From a virus, in the IMG/VR virus record IMGVR_UViG_3300028883_000015, positions 1 through 46,102 of that record: a stretch of DNA of 46,102 bases, one strand, 5' to 3'. The position numbers and the translations under genes are program-made. Under the pieces are notes generated by a model, which did no database searches, was not told the DNA's origin, and worked only from the letters and a program-made list of their open reading frames with translations. Each line of letters starts with the position of its first letter. Positions within the stretch are counted from its first letter, which is position 1. Below are positions 28,818 to 41,693 of the stretch, one piece after another.

Positions 28818-29038
28818 TAATCTTCTTCAATTCCAATAAATACTGCTATATTACCTAACTTATCAGGAATCAGAATATTACCAGAATAATTGCTGTTACT
28901 AAACGTGGATTGTGCAACAAATTCAGTAACATTACCTGTCCCGTCTATATTACTACTTGCAGGTACTAAAGCGTCTTCTTTTCTTTCTATCGTGGACTCT
29001 ATTAGATTTCCACGTGTGTCATATATTCCCGATGTCAT
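28817..29038 (-). CDS. Small structural protein (73 aa)
   Basis: Short beta-type protein (MTSGIYDTRGNLIESTIERK, SNYSGNILIPDKLGNIAVFI) encoded between the hub protein and the 146-aa protein with a 1-nt gap and a 1-nt overlap. Position suggests a tail component. No family recognised. Confidence 0.6.
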   Translation of the reverse strand: MTSGIYDTRGNLIESTIERKEDALVPASSNIDGTGNVTEFVAQSTFSNSNYSGNILIPDKLGNIAVFIGIEED

Positions 29039-29039
29039 A

Positions 29040-30584
29040 TTAGGTTGTATAATTCAAATTAGGCTGTATATAACCATACCATTGAGTATATCCTAGTAAG
29101 GTCACGTTCACTCCGCTATCTGCATTACTAAACTCGTAAGAGATTGTTCTTCCCCTTAATCCTCCTATTGTAGCTCTCTCGAATTGATACTCCTTTGTTG
29201 TAGTCCCTGTTAATGGTAATTTTGTTGTGGAGGATCCATCTAAATACGTAGTATAAGAGTTGTCTCCGTTTTTTGCTATCTTGACGGTTATATACTTAGC
29301 TGTTTCACCCTCTGGTCTGTATGCTACATAAAAATCCCCTAATGTTTTTTCACTCTCTGGATTCTCAAAATCAAAGTATTTAGTCCTAATAACAGATGTA
29401 ATAGCAGAGGTGTCATGAGTATAACTGAAGTCTCTTTGATATGTCTTTCCTGCTGCGTTACTACCAAATAGAAGTCTTTTATCACCACTACTATTAATAA
29501 ATGTCGTCCACTGATTTGATGGGTGATTATCTAAGAAGAACCAGGAGTCCCTATAAGTATCGTAAACGATGACAACATTCGACTGTGCTCCGCTATCCCC
29601 TGGCATAGTAGCAGTCAACGTTCCTATCCAAAGGTAGTATTTTCCATCTAATACTCCTGCATTCATTTCACCCCAGTTACTACCATTGATTAGTCTCCAA
29701 ATGGAATTTGTGACCCAATTCGTAATTGGTAAGGAAATTAGTGTTGGCAGACTCGACCCTGTGAATCTATAAATACCCTCTCTAGAGGCCCAATACAAAA
29801 TACCATCTATCTCTTTAATAGTATCATGAGCAACACATCCTATTTTGGCTAATTGTTTGGTTTCATATGTTGCTGGGTTCCAGTACCACATATCTTCTTC
29901 CGTAAAAATAAAGAGTAATCCTTGATATGCTTTAATTCCTGTAATATCCCCATCTACAGTGATAATCTGAGACGTTGTCGCATAAGTATCATGATCTGTT
30001 TCATTTGCATTATAAAATACATGTGTACTAGGGTATGTATACACTACCTGATTTGTATCGTAAGTTGCATCTGTAACAGCACCTAAATATAAAGAATTAT
30101 TTAATACTTCTAAGTACTTACCCTTAATCGTTGCTGACCCATTATCCGTAGAGATACTGATTAAAGTGGAACCATCTGTATAAGATACGTTGGTTGCCTG
30201 TTCTGCTATATAACATCTGTCTAAAAAATTAGCAGCTGAACATCTGTTTCCCTCCGTAAAGGCAGATGCAGAAATCTGTGACCATGCAATTGGGTCCCCA
30301 GTAGCTTTATATAAATTACTCTTAATGACGGATAATAATGTATGAGTATCACTTAAATCCGTGTAATCAAAGAGTAAATCTACCCCATTAGTAGCACTAG
30401 CTATTGTACTTGCATATTGAGAATATCCACCATCTTTACTGAAAGAACCATATTCATCATGGACAACATTCTTAAGATATGTATAACGAGTATCTCCCAT
30501 TAAAAATGGGTTCATACTTTGATCCATACCACCACTAAGGTCATATCGTCTCATTAAATATTTATTTGTTTCATTACTAGCCAT
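29040..30584 (-). CDS. Tail hub/nozzle protein (514 aa)
   Basis: Begins YDLSGGMDQSMNPFLMGDTR, a pattern typical of podovirus hub/stabilisation proteins (P22 gp10/T7 gp12-like) in which an N-terminal 'GG.D....P' loop precedes a beta-propeller. Repeated propeller-like blades are visible (GIKAYQGLLFIFTEEDMWYW, EIDGILYWASREGIYRF, YRDSWFFLDNHP). A C-terminal beta domain follows from about residue 390. Expected to form the tail tube tip that holds the fibres. Confidence 0.75.
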   Translation of the reverse strand: MASNETNKYLMRRYDLSGGMDQSMNPFLMGDTRYTYLKNVVHDEYGSFSKDGGYSQYASTIASATNGVDLLFDYTDLSDTHTLLSVIKSNLYKATGDPIAWSQISASAFTEGNRCSAANFLDRCYIAEQATNVSYTDGSTLISISTDNGSATIKGKYLEVLNNSLYLGAVTDATYDTNQVVYTYPSTHVFYNANETDHDTYATTSQIITVDGDITGIKAYQGLLFIFTEEDMWYWNPATYETKQLAKIGCVAHDTIKEIDGILYWASREGIYRFTGSSLPTLISLPITNWVTNSIWRLINGSNWGEMNAGVLDGKYYLWIGTLTATMPGDSGAQSNVVIVYDTYRDSWFFLDNHPSNQWTTFINSSGDKRLLFGSNAAGKTYQRDFSYTHDTSAITSVIRTKYFDFENPESEKTLGDFYVAYRPEGETAKYITVKIAKNGDNSYTTYLDGSSTTKLPLTGTTTKEYQFERATIGGLRGRTISYEFSNADSGVNVTLLGYTQWYGYIQPNLNYTT

Positions 30585-30939
30585 CTACTGTTTCATTAGT
30601 AAAATTAGTTGCTGCTGTAGTAACTTCTTTATCTGTAAAACTTAAGGAGCTACTCACAGTTTTTTTAGTTGTTAACGCACCCTCATAATATCCTACATAA
30701 TAGTTCTCTGTTTGGTCTAGTAGCCAATTTCCTTCCTGGTCTAAAAGAGCCCCAGAAGCTACCGATTTTTGAGTATCTGTTAATTGTAGACTGGAATCTA
30801 CATCAATATCGTTAAAGGATGATATTCCAGGATACCCAAATACATCGTTAAAGGGCAAAGCTCCAAACACAAAAACATTAATATTACTATCCGCATAACC
30901 CACTCCAAATTGTACTGTTTTATCTTTAAATTGTGCCAC
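30577..30939 (-). CDS. Small tail protein (120 aa)
   Basis: GTG start at 30939; the nearest ATG upstream reads into a stop. Sequence AQFKDKTVQFGVGYADSNIN has three strand-like repeats and ends TNFTNETVDG, overlapping the hub gene by 8 nt. Probably a tail accessory; unknown family. Confidence 0.6.
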   Translation of the reverse strand: MAQFKDKTVQFGVGYADSNINVFVFGALPFNDVFGYPGISSFNDIDVDSSLQLTDTQKSVASGALLDQEGNWLLDQTENYYVGYYEGALTTKKTVSSSLSFTDKEVTTAATNFTNETVDG

Positions 30940-30960
30940 ACTATGTTAACATTATTAATA

Positions 30961-31800
30961 TTAATTATTTCCTATTGCTATTACAGATAAATACTGTGTT
31001 GAACCCCTCCTATTTTCCACGTATATCTTACCGTCTGTATGTGCAGATATAGTGTATTTAGTATCTGCTCCTGTAGTTCCATTTAAAACCCCTGTAGTTG
31101 CTTGCCAATTACTACTTGTTCCATTAAATAATATATTGCATGCTGCACTAGTCTGTCTGTACACAACTAAACATCCATCAGCTGTATTTCCAAGCTGCCA
31201 TACTAAAACTAATCCTCCCGCTGCTGGCATATCAAAGGACTTGGCAGAATCATCTGCAAATTCTGCACTATTGAAAAGACTATCATTCAACAGTCCCAAA
31301 GTTATCTCAGGGGTAGTTAGTGTTTTATTAGTAAGAGTTTGTGTGTCCGTAGTTCCTACTATAGCTCCACTAGGTGGTGTAGGACCATCTACCAAATCTC
31401 CATCAGCATTCCATATAGATAAATCTCCACTTGTCCCTTTTGTTCCTGTTATAACACTACCATCTTGTCCACTCCTAGTTTTTAGTGCACTCGTTGCTAT
31501 GTTCTGTAAAATATTATCATCATCATCAATTGTTTTATTAATAACTGTTTTAGTATTATTTAATGTGAGAACATCCGACAAGGCAGTACCAGAATCTTCA
31601 ATATTTTCACTACTCCCTATTGAAAGAATATTTCCGTCTGTTCCACCAGCTACTTTTAATAAATTAGCGATAGTTATTTGCTTATTAGTTCCCCCTGAGG
31701 ACATAGTAGTATCACTAACATCCAACAGCCATAATTTATCATTATCTGCCTTTGTCGTTAACTCACTATATTGTAATATTGTTTTTCCTGTTACTGACAT
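30961..31800 (-). CDS. Short tail fibre protein (279 aa)
   Basis: N-terminal part typical of phage fibre stems (ITIANLLKVAGGTDGNILSI). Residues about 112-165 (VITGTKGTSGDLSIWNADGD, then [20 protein letters not shown]) are almost identical to a segment of the 1329-aa fibre upstream, so the two share an exchangeable module. The C-terminal domain (LVLVWQLGNTADGCLVVYRQ) is beta-rich and is probably the receptor-binding tip. AAAGGA precedes the ATG. Confidence 0.75.
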   Translation of the reverse strand: MSVTGKTILQYSELTTKADNDKLWLLDVSDTTMSSGGTNKQITIANLLKVAGGTDGNILSIGSSENIEDSGTALSDVLTLNNTKTVINKTIDDDDNILQNIATSALKTRSGQDGSVITGTKGTSGDLSIWNADGDLVDGPTPPSGAIVGTTDTQTLTNKTLTTPEITLGLLNDSLFNSAEFADDSAKSFDMPAAGGLVLVWQLGNTADGCLVVYRQTSAACNILFNGTSSNWQATTGVLNGTTGADTKYTISAHTDGKIYVENRRGSTQYLSVIAIGNN

Positions 31801-31853
31801 TATCCTTTTGTTTTTAGATTTATTATATTATTCATTGTTTTAGTTAGTTAAAT

Positions 31854-35843
<3,990 letters not shown>

Positions 35844-35888
35844 TCCATTAAGTCATAAATTATAAGATGCACCTATAGCTTATCCTAT

Positions 35889-35917
35889 AATATATCACTT
35901 TAGGTCTATTTTGTCCA
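35889..35917 (-). promoter_or_regulatory. Late promoter for the fibre gene
   Basis: On the minus strand TGGACA (35917-35912), a 17-nt spacer and TATATT (35894-35889), just after the stop of the glycosyltransferase gene and 45 nt before the fibre ATG. Confidence 0.65.
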
Positions 35918-35918
35918 G

Positions 35919-37352
35919 TTATTTTTTGATGAAAGAATCTACTAATAAAATGTACAAAGATATATGTCCTGCATTAGGATTCCCATTTAATTTCCACCTA
36001 TTACTCACCCAGTTAAATCTATAAATATTCTGGATGTCTATAGGTAATCGTAATTTTATTAAATCTTCAGTATATATTCTCAAATGAGAAGGGTCTCTAA
36101 ACGAAGGTACTGAAAAAATAAATCTTTTACCCTTTGGAATATTTTTTATTATCTCTAGATCATCTACATGTTCTAATACTTCTGTAGACATATAAATATC
36201 AGCATCTTTGTAGTTTTTCTCCTCATAAGCATCTCCTACCCACACATCTAGCTCTGGATATTTTGCTTTGACTTTTTCTATAGCGTTATTACTGAAATCG
36301 AAACCTGAATAGTTGTCAATGTATTTAGATGCCTCTGCTAGGCCACACCCTATATCTAAAACTTTTTTATCCTCAACTAATTCCCCTATCTTCTTCAATA
36401 TATCTGTATACCGAGACATATTAGTATCTTTATTAAATAGTTCGTTATAGTATTCCTCCCCTTTCTCCGTTGTACTAGTCCTATTGAATAATATATTTCT
36501 ATTATCAGCTAACTCGGCAAAACTTAACCATCTATCAGCATTCTGCCAATCCATATGATCTGCTAAGAAAAATAAAGCTTCTTTAAAATTTGCATTATAT
36601 TTAAGGGCCATTAGTGCAGAGTTACAAGCTTCATCAAAATTACCTAGCTTAGCAAGGGCTCTAGCTCTTTGTAAGTAAGCATCCTCTTTTTCCATTAAAA
36701 ACTTTGACCTCTTTAGATACTCATCAAGCATATCAACAGACTTTTGCCATAATCCTTTCTTAAAAAATGCCTTCCCAAGGTAGTATCTCTCTCTTACAGA
36801 ATCTGGATTATCTGCGATAGTTTTTAATAATATTCTCATTTCTCTATCTGGATCTTTTTTGTGTGCGGGCGAATACCCGTAAACAATTTTAAGCTCCGTC
36901 TCAGATCTATCATCTTTATTTAGAAGATTATGAACATTATTAACCCAGTATATTTCAGGTATGTTACGATATAGTCTTGGAAATACATGAACTTCCTTAT
37001 TAGCTTCTGCTTCTAATCGAACCCTTAATGTATCTGTAGTAGCCTTCTCAATTTCTTTGTATACGTCTTCTATAGGATTTACAAGATACTCGTCTGCATC
37101 TATTGTTAAAATCCAGTCAATGTCTTTTGAAACTTTAGATTTAGAATGGTTTCTAGCCTCACAAAATGAGTCATTCCATGTATAATCAGTGAAAACCTTA
37201 TCCGTATATTGTTTAGCTATTTCAACCGTATTATCCTCCGAACCCGTGTCACAAACAACTATTTCGTCAACCCCTTTAATAGAGTCTAAACACCGTGATA
37301 ATAGTTCTTCCTCGTTTTTAACAATCATCACGACTGCTAATTTCTTCTTCAT
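35919..37352 (-). CDS. Glycosyltransferase (GT2)-TPR-methyltransferase fusion (477 aa)
   Basis: Residues 1-160: family 2 glycosyltransferase with MIVKNEE at 9-15, CDTGSED at 34-40 and the metal/nucleotide motif DAD at 85-87 (TIDADEY). Residues about 170-270: TPR-like helices (RYYLGKAFFKKGLWQKSVDM, ARALAKLGNFDEACNSALMA). Residues about 310-477: SAM-dependent methyltransferase with VLDIGCG at 331-337 and STEVLEH at 389-395. The protein could add a sugar and methylate it. It lies inside the structural operon, directly upstream of the Thr-rich collagen-like fibre. Shine-Dalgarno AAAGGTG. All domains look intact. Confidence 0.85.
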   Translation of the reverse strand: MKKKLAVVMIVKNEEELLSRCLDSIKGVDEIVVCDTGSEDNTVEIAKQYTDKVFTDYTWNDSFCEARNHSKSKVSKDIDWILTIDADEYLVNPIEDVYKEIEKATTDTLRVRLEAEANKEVHVFPRLYRNIPEIYWVNNVHNLLNKDDRSETELKIVYGYSPAHKKDPDREMRILLKTIADNPDSVRERYYLGKAFFKKGLWQKSVDMLDEYLKRSKFLMEKEDAYLQRARALAKLGNFDEACNSALMALKYNANFKEALFFLADHMDWQNADRWLSFAELADNRNILFNRTSTTEKGEEYYNELFNKDTNMSRYTDILKKIGELVEDKKVLDIGCGLAEASKYIDNYSGFDFSNNAIEKVKAKYPELDVWVGDAYEEKNYKDADIYMSTEVLEHVDDLEIIKNIPKGKRFIFSVPSFRDPSHLRIYTEDLIKLRLPIDIQNIYRFNWVSNRWKLNGNPNAGHISLYILLVDSFIKK

Positions 37353-37369
37353 TAATGCACCTTTAGATT

Positions 37370-37744
37370 TTACTTAATATCGTCTTCGTGATCTATAACC
37401 AACCATGCACTATGAGTACCATCTGTGGTTTCCGTAACGGTTACTTTTACAAACTCGAAACAGTCCTCTGGACTCATTGTCATAAAATCTACACCATCTG
37501 CAGACAAAGTTAATGTCTGAACCCTGGTTAAATTTTGAGAATTACTATTTGTTGCATTGCTAATCCACTTTTTATAATCAGCAAAATCTGTGCCAACTCC
37601 TACTTCCGCAGTAAATGCAGAACTACCACTAGAATGATCTGCTCTTTTTCCTATCAAGGTAACTCTCTTAGCACCGAGTATATCATAAGCATCAGATTCT
37701 GTAGTTGCAGTAACCTCATCAAAGACTTGAATTACTTTTCTCAT
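37370..37744 (-). CDS. Small head or neck protein (124 aa)
   Basis: Beta-sandwich-like protein (MRKVIQVFDEVTATTESDAY, LTRVQTLTLSADGVDFM, DCFEFVKVTVTETTDGTHSA). Encoded between the head genes and the glycosyltransferase, so probably a virion decoration or completion subunit. The leader AATAATTTTATATTTAAAGAG resembles the 24-nt early leader repeat. Family not recognised. Confidence 0.6.
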   Translation of the reverse strand: MRKVIQVFDEVTATTESDAYDILGAKRVTLIGKRADHSSGSSAFTAEVGVGTDFADYKKWISNATNSNSQNLTRVQTLTLSADGVDFMTMSPEDCFEFVKVTVTETTDGTHSAWLVIDHEDDIK

Positions 37745-37760
37745 CTCTTTAAATATAAAA

Positions 37761-38126
37761 TTATTTAGGAATCTCTATAATGTCTTCTAGTAAAAGAATT
37801 TCTGCTGCAGATAACTTAATATCTTCAGGAATCTTAATTTTACTATCCAAATCATATTCTTCCTCTATATCCAGAAGTTTATCTAATTCCTTAGTAGCCT
37901 CTTCCTGTTTCTTCTCATCTTTAATTTCCCAATTACCTTCTTTATTCTTCTCTCCGAACTTTTCAAATACCTTTAACTTTGCCTTGTTAAAGATCTCTTC
38001 ATTTTCTCTGAGACTTTTAGCAAATCTTACTAACTTATAAGACTCTGTAATTTCTAGAGGTTTTTCTATCAATTTGTTAATTACAGGAATCTGACCTCTA
38101 ATAAAAATACTATTTTTAAACTTCAT
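37761..38126 (-). CDS. DUF1617-like small phage protein (121 aa)
   Basis: KFKNSIFIRGQIPVINKLIE, SYKLVRFAKSLRENEEIFNK and a C-terminal acidic strand/helix (IKIPEDIKLSAAEILLLEDI) match from memory the pattern of a family of small phage structural-region proteins (DUF1617-like). Strong Shine-Dalgarno AAAGGTG. First gene after the promoter at 38206. Function unknown. Confidence 0.6.
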   Translation of the reverse strand: MKFKNSIFIRGQIPVINKLIEKPLEITESYKLVRFAKSLRENEEIFNKAKLKVFEKFGEKNKEGNWEIKDEKKQEEATKELDKLLDIEEEYDLDSKIKIPEDIKLSAAEILLLEDIIEIPK

Positions 38127-38152
38127 TTTATCACACCTTTTAATTTATATAA

Positions 38153-38176
38153 GGGGCATAGTATTACCCATGCCCC
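38153..38176 (-). promoter_or_regulatory. Hairpin at the 5' end of a late transcript
   Basis: GGGGCAT/ATGCCCC (38153-38159 with 38170-38176), 7 bp with a 10-nt loop, begins about 2 nt downstream of a -10 box on the minus strand. It may stabilise the mRNA or terminate transcription arriving from the 588-aa gene. Confidence 0.55.
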
Positions 38177-38177
38177 A

Positions 38178-38206
38178 ATTATATATTATTTAAGTTGTAT
38201 TTTCAA
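38178..38206 (-). promoter_or_regulatory. Late promoter
   Basis: On the minus strand TTGAAA (38206-38201), a 17-nt spacer and a perfect TATAAT (38183-38178), in the gap before the 121-aa gene. Confidence 0.8.
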
Positions 38207-38219
38207 CCTAAACTACCGA

Positions 38220-39986
38220 TTAAGCGGAAGGAGCACCAAAGTACGATAAGTACCTATCTGTTCCATTTACGCTTATTCTCAAGAAACCGATTGCAGTTCC
38301 TTCTGTTGTCTGAGTTTCATCAACAGAGTTACCAGAACCTTCTGTACTCTCAAAGAGAACAAATGGTTCAGAAACATCAGCCTGTAGCAATCCGAGTACT
38401 ACATTAGCACCAGTTGCACTAGCCTGTTGTATTCTTATAACCTGTGAATCTGCATTACATGCTGCAACATTAGAAACAACTTCGAGAGTTGCCTTATCTG
38501 CTGCAAGTGCTGCTCCAGATGTAAAGTATACTGCTGAGTTAGCCTCAGGATCTGCATCAACATGAAGACCAATTACTTTCTTTCCACCTGCATCAATCTT
38601 AACACCAATATTTTCATTAGTGTCGGTTATTCCTGCAAAGTCAAACTCTGCATAGATTGCTCCACTTGCTGGTGTTCCAGTTGTATCTACTCTAAATGTA
38701 TTACCACCCGTAGCTAAAGCTCCATCAGAAGATACTGTTAAAACAGCGTTATCTGAGGTTAATGCTCCACCACCGTTGATTGTTACAACGTCTGATGCTG
38801 TTGGATCTCCATCAATGTACATTGCTGTCATTGCTTTAGAAGCACCAACATATTCAATACCAATAGCTCCTGCATTTGGAGAACCAGTTGGGGCAACCCT
38901 TAATAGGTTTCCACCACTTGCTACTGCTCCACCTGCATCGACTAATAGTACTGCACTATCAGATGCAATAACTCCTGCCTTATTATCAAGAGAGAGTAAT
39001 GTACCTGTTCCGTCTTCAGATTCTATTATAGAACCGTCTGAATCAGAAAGATAAATATCTCCTACTGTCATTACTAAAGCGTTTGTTCCTGCTGCTGAAC
39101 CTGCAATTGTTAAAAGACCGTCTTCACCTACTGTGAATACTGCACTTCCAGCTGTTGCATCCCATGCTCTTAGGTATGAACCACCATTTAATGTTGCTTC
39201 AGTTAATTGAAGATTTAAGAGAGCTCCAGTTGTCAAGGACGTAGACTCTAGTTCTACAATTCCTGCACTTGTTGCTGCTCCAATTGTGGTTGCTGTGTTG
39301 TTAATTACTGTGACTGACTCTGCATTATCTGCATCAGTTAAAGAAAGACTACCATCACTCATTACCATATCACCTGCGGTGATTGTTAATTTTGTGGCTC
39401 CTCCTGCTCCAGCAATTGTTAAAGAATGAGCTGCTTCGAGGGTCATATTCCCATCAAAGTTTGTTGCTCCAGCAATATCTAAGTGACTAGAAGCACCAAC
39501 CCACTGGATGACTGCATCACTGCTGTCTCCCAATGTGATAGCTTCATCATCTGCCATTACTAAAGCTGTGGCTGTAATGGATCCTGCTTTTGTGACAAAC
39601 CAAGTTCCACTTGTTCCTTCTATATCATATCCAGAACCAGCATTTGTAATTTGGATACAATCCCCTGAACTACCTGCACTCCCTGTGACAGTTAAGCCAT
39701 CATTGGTTGCATGCGTCAAAGACATTGTAAATGTGTCTTCATCTATTGTTAAAGTTTTATCTTTATCATAGATTGCGTCCCATGAAGGAACGGATCCAGA
39801 TGCTCCAGATGTAATATCAATCTCTTGACTCCCATCCCAAGCATAAAGAGTATCACTTCTCCAATACAGACCAAGGTCATCAGATGCTGATAAAGCGGCT
39901 GTTCTTTGAGCTCCGAATCGTAGAGTACCAAGAGTTAGGTTCACTCCATCGAAATCGGTATAACGATTATCATTATATTTTGCCAT
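38220..39986 (-). CDS. Head appendage/fibre-like repeat protein (588 aa)
   Basis: No Cys motif or enzyme signature; very rich in Ala, Gly, Ser, Thr and Asp. Repeated strand-turn units occur throughout (VMADDEAITLGDSSDAVIQW, VMTVGDIYLSDSDGSIIESE, GGNLLRVAPTGSPNAGAIGI, GGNTFRVDTTGTPASGAIYA), with the last pair clearly homologous. Such proteins form beta-helical stalks. Its place immediately downstream of the capsid gene suggests a capsid fibre or decoration rather than a tail fibre. Confidence 0.7.
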   Translation of the reverse strand: MAKYNDNRYTDFDGVNLTLGTLRFGAQRTAALSASDDLGLYWRSDTLYAWDGSQEIDITSGASGSVPSWDAIYDKDKTLTIDEDTFTMSLTHATNDGLTVTGSAGSSGDCIQITNAGSGYDIEGTSGTWFVTKAGSITATALVMADDEAITLGDSSDAVIQWVGASSHLDIAGATNFDGNMTLEAAHSLTIAGAGGATKLTITAGDMVMSDGSLSLTDADNAESVTVINNTATTIGAATSAGIVELESTSLTTGALLNLQLTEATLNGGSYLRAWDATAGSAVFTVGEDGLLTIAGSAAGTNALVMTVGDIYLSDSDGSIIESEDGTGTLLSLDNKAGVIASDSAVLLVDAGGAVASGGNLLRVAPTGSPNAGAIGIEYVGASKAMTAMYIDGDPTASDVVTINGGGALTSDNAVLTVSSDGALATGGNTFRVDTTGTPASGAIYAEFDFAGITDTNENIGVKIDAGGKKVIGLHVDADPEANSAVYFTSGAALAADKATLEVVSNVAACNADSQVIRIQQASATGANVVLGLLQADVSEPFVLFESTEGSGNSVDETQTTEGTAIGFLRISVNGTDRYLSYFGAPSA

Positions 39987-40011
39987 ATTAATTAGTTACC
40001 AATTTAATACA

Positions 40012-40081
40012 GTGTCCGCAGCCATGGTTAGCCAGTACTCCAATTAAAACTCCTAAGAGAACTTTTGGGTACCACGGACAC
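40012..40081 (-). promoter_or_regulatory. Structured element between the capsid and appendage genes
   Basis: GTGTCCG/CGGACAC (40012-40018 with 40075-40081) close a 56-nt interior that contains TGGT/ACCA and other short pairings. It lies 22 nt after the major capsid stop. It is not followed by a T-run. It may limit read-through or protect the capsid mRNA from 3' decay. Confidence 0.5.
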
Positions 40082-40102
40082 TAAAAAGTTTTTAACGTTC
40101 CA

Positions 40103-41104
40103 TTAACTAGAATATGTTGTTCCGTCTCCAAGAGATCCTGCTACTCCATACCAACCAGAGATTCCTACTGCGTAGTAGTCTCTAACCCTTGTATACCAGA
40201 TACTTGTATCCTCATCTTGCCATGCTTTAATATCAAAGTCTTGCAACTGTTTGAATTTAAGTTCCTTCTTTGTATAGTAAGGATCTAAAAGGAAGTACCT
40301 AGCGTCATATGTTTCCCTATCTGTAGAAGTTGTATCACCCATTTTATAGGCGTATCTCCAACTGAGGTAAGGATTTACAAAGACATCAACGTTTCTTCCT
40401 TTGAAGTAGTTTACAGAGTTATCTGCTGTTCCAGGTGTTCCATCAGCTTCTGCAATTTGCAATGCTGCCTCACGATTGTAAGGTGCGACCATAAGTATTA
40501 ACTTTGCGTTAAGACCTACATCGATAGGAATTCCTTTGTTCGAGTAAACCTCGATAACAACGTCTTCAAGTAATTTAAGATTATCATAAGATAACGCTCT
40601 TTGGACTCCATCACTGAATGTGTTGGATTGAGCTGTTCCACCATCCTTTCTAGGATGTGCTGTGGAAATGAATGGTTTACCATCTCCGTAAGTAACGGTT
40701 GAGGTAAATGCGTTTCTGAAGATAGCGAATGCGTTCACATCTCTTCCCATAACGGCTTTTTTGGATAATTCCCTTGCTCTTGATTCAGGCTTTGAAACTT
40801 GCCCGTAAAGATCTGTTAATTCAAGAAGTTTGGTTATAGCAATCTTCTTTGCATAAATTTTAGGTTCATATCTCCATGTATAGCCAAGTAAGAACTCGTC
40901 TTCTGGTGAAGATCCACCTTCAGAGATTTCCTCTGGGAAGTCGACACCTGCAATACTTGAATCATCCTCATAGAGTCTAGATGTTGTCTCTAGAGCGAAG
41001 ATTCTTGTGAATGCTGGTTTGTGCAACTTTGCTTCCTCTTCCATCCACATCTCGACTCCAGGAGCTGTTAGCTCAGAGAATCCTGCTGTGTTCATTGTTG
41101 CCAT
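40103..41104 (-). CDS. Major capsid protein (HK97 fold)
   Basis: 333 aa. FISTAHPRKDGG (about residues 144-155) is the conserved central motif of one large group of HK97-fold (Mu gpT-like) capsid proteins. The N-terminal arm and E-loop-like region (EISEGGSSPEDEFLLGYTWR) and the C-terminal domain (RYFLLDPYYTKKELKFKQLQ, WYTRVRDYYAVGISGWYGVA) fit the family's size of about 330 aa. It follows scaffold and a decoration-like gene, as usual. No separate protease was found. Confidence 0.9.
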   Translation of the reverse strand: MATMNTAGFSELTAPGVEMWMEEEAKLHKPAFTRIFALETTSRLYEDDSSIAGVDFPEEISEGGSSPEDEFLLGYTWRYEPKIYAKKIAITKLLELTDLYGQVSKPESRARELSKKAVMGRDVNAFAIFRNAFTSTVTYGDGKPFISTAHPRKDGGTAQSNTFSDGVQRALSYDNLKLLEDVVIEVYSNKGIPIDVGLNAKLILMVAPYNREAALQIAEADGTPGTADNSVNYFKGRNVDVFVNPYLSWRYAYKMGDTTSTDRETYDARYFLLDPYYTKKELKFKQLQDFDIKAWQDEDTSIWYTRVRDYYAVGISGWYGVAGSLGDGTTYSS

Positions 41105-41142
41105 TTTAAAACCACTATTAAATTATATATATATTTTTAAGT

Positions 41143-41679
41143 CTATTGACCAAATATTTGGCCTTCAACTAACTTGACGTCTAGCCAGTTTCCAGGAATG
41201 TCTGGAATACCAACTATCAAGAAGTTTGCTACAGATGAGCTAGCTGAACTTTCGTCAACTTTTCTCTCGTCTGTTGTCAAAACATCAATGTAATACCCTA
41301 TTGTATCGGAACCTGTTGTAGTTCCAAGAGTATCGTCTGCTTCAACCCTGATAACATCGTTAGGCTGAACAGGCATAACCTTAGCCTTAACTTTCTTATC
41401 TGTTTGATTGTCAGAAGCTGCTGTGTAATATCCTCCAGATTCGGAGAATGTTCCATCATATTGACTTGACAATGCATTCTCGATAGGTACGTTTCCATCT
41501 CCGACTACAAACCCTTCACAGATTCCATAATGTTTATCTGTTACAGCGTCTGATCCATCTATTCCTCCATTTGCTAACTTAGCTAGGCCCTGTTGAAAAA
41601 CAGTAGCACTATTAAGTATTACGTCATGTGAATAGGGTCTTGATGTGGCTCCGTCTCCGTATTTTACAATTTTCATCAA
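41143..41679 (-). CDS. Capsid decoration-like protein (178 aa)
   Basis: Beta-rich protein (DVILNSATVFQQGLAKLANG, VKAKVMPVQPNDVIRVEADD, NFLIVGIPDIPGNWLDVKLV) located between scaffold and capsid genes. Small proteins here usually stabilise the shell. The alternation of strands with G-rich turns fits a decoration protein, but no family is certain. Confidence 0.65.
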   Translation of the reverse strand: MMKIVKYGDGATSRPYSHDVILNSATVFQQGLAKLANGGIDGSDAVTDKHYGICEGFVVGDGNVPIENALSSQYDGTFSESGGYYTAASDNQTDKKVKAKVMPVQPNDVIRVEADDTLGTTTGSDTIGYYIDVLTTDERKVDESSASSSVANFLIVGIPDIPGNWLDVKLVEGQIFGQ

Positions 41680-41693
41680 ACCTATCTTTTAAA

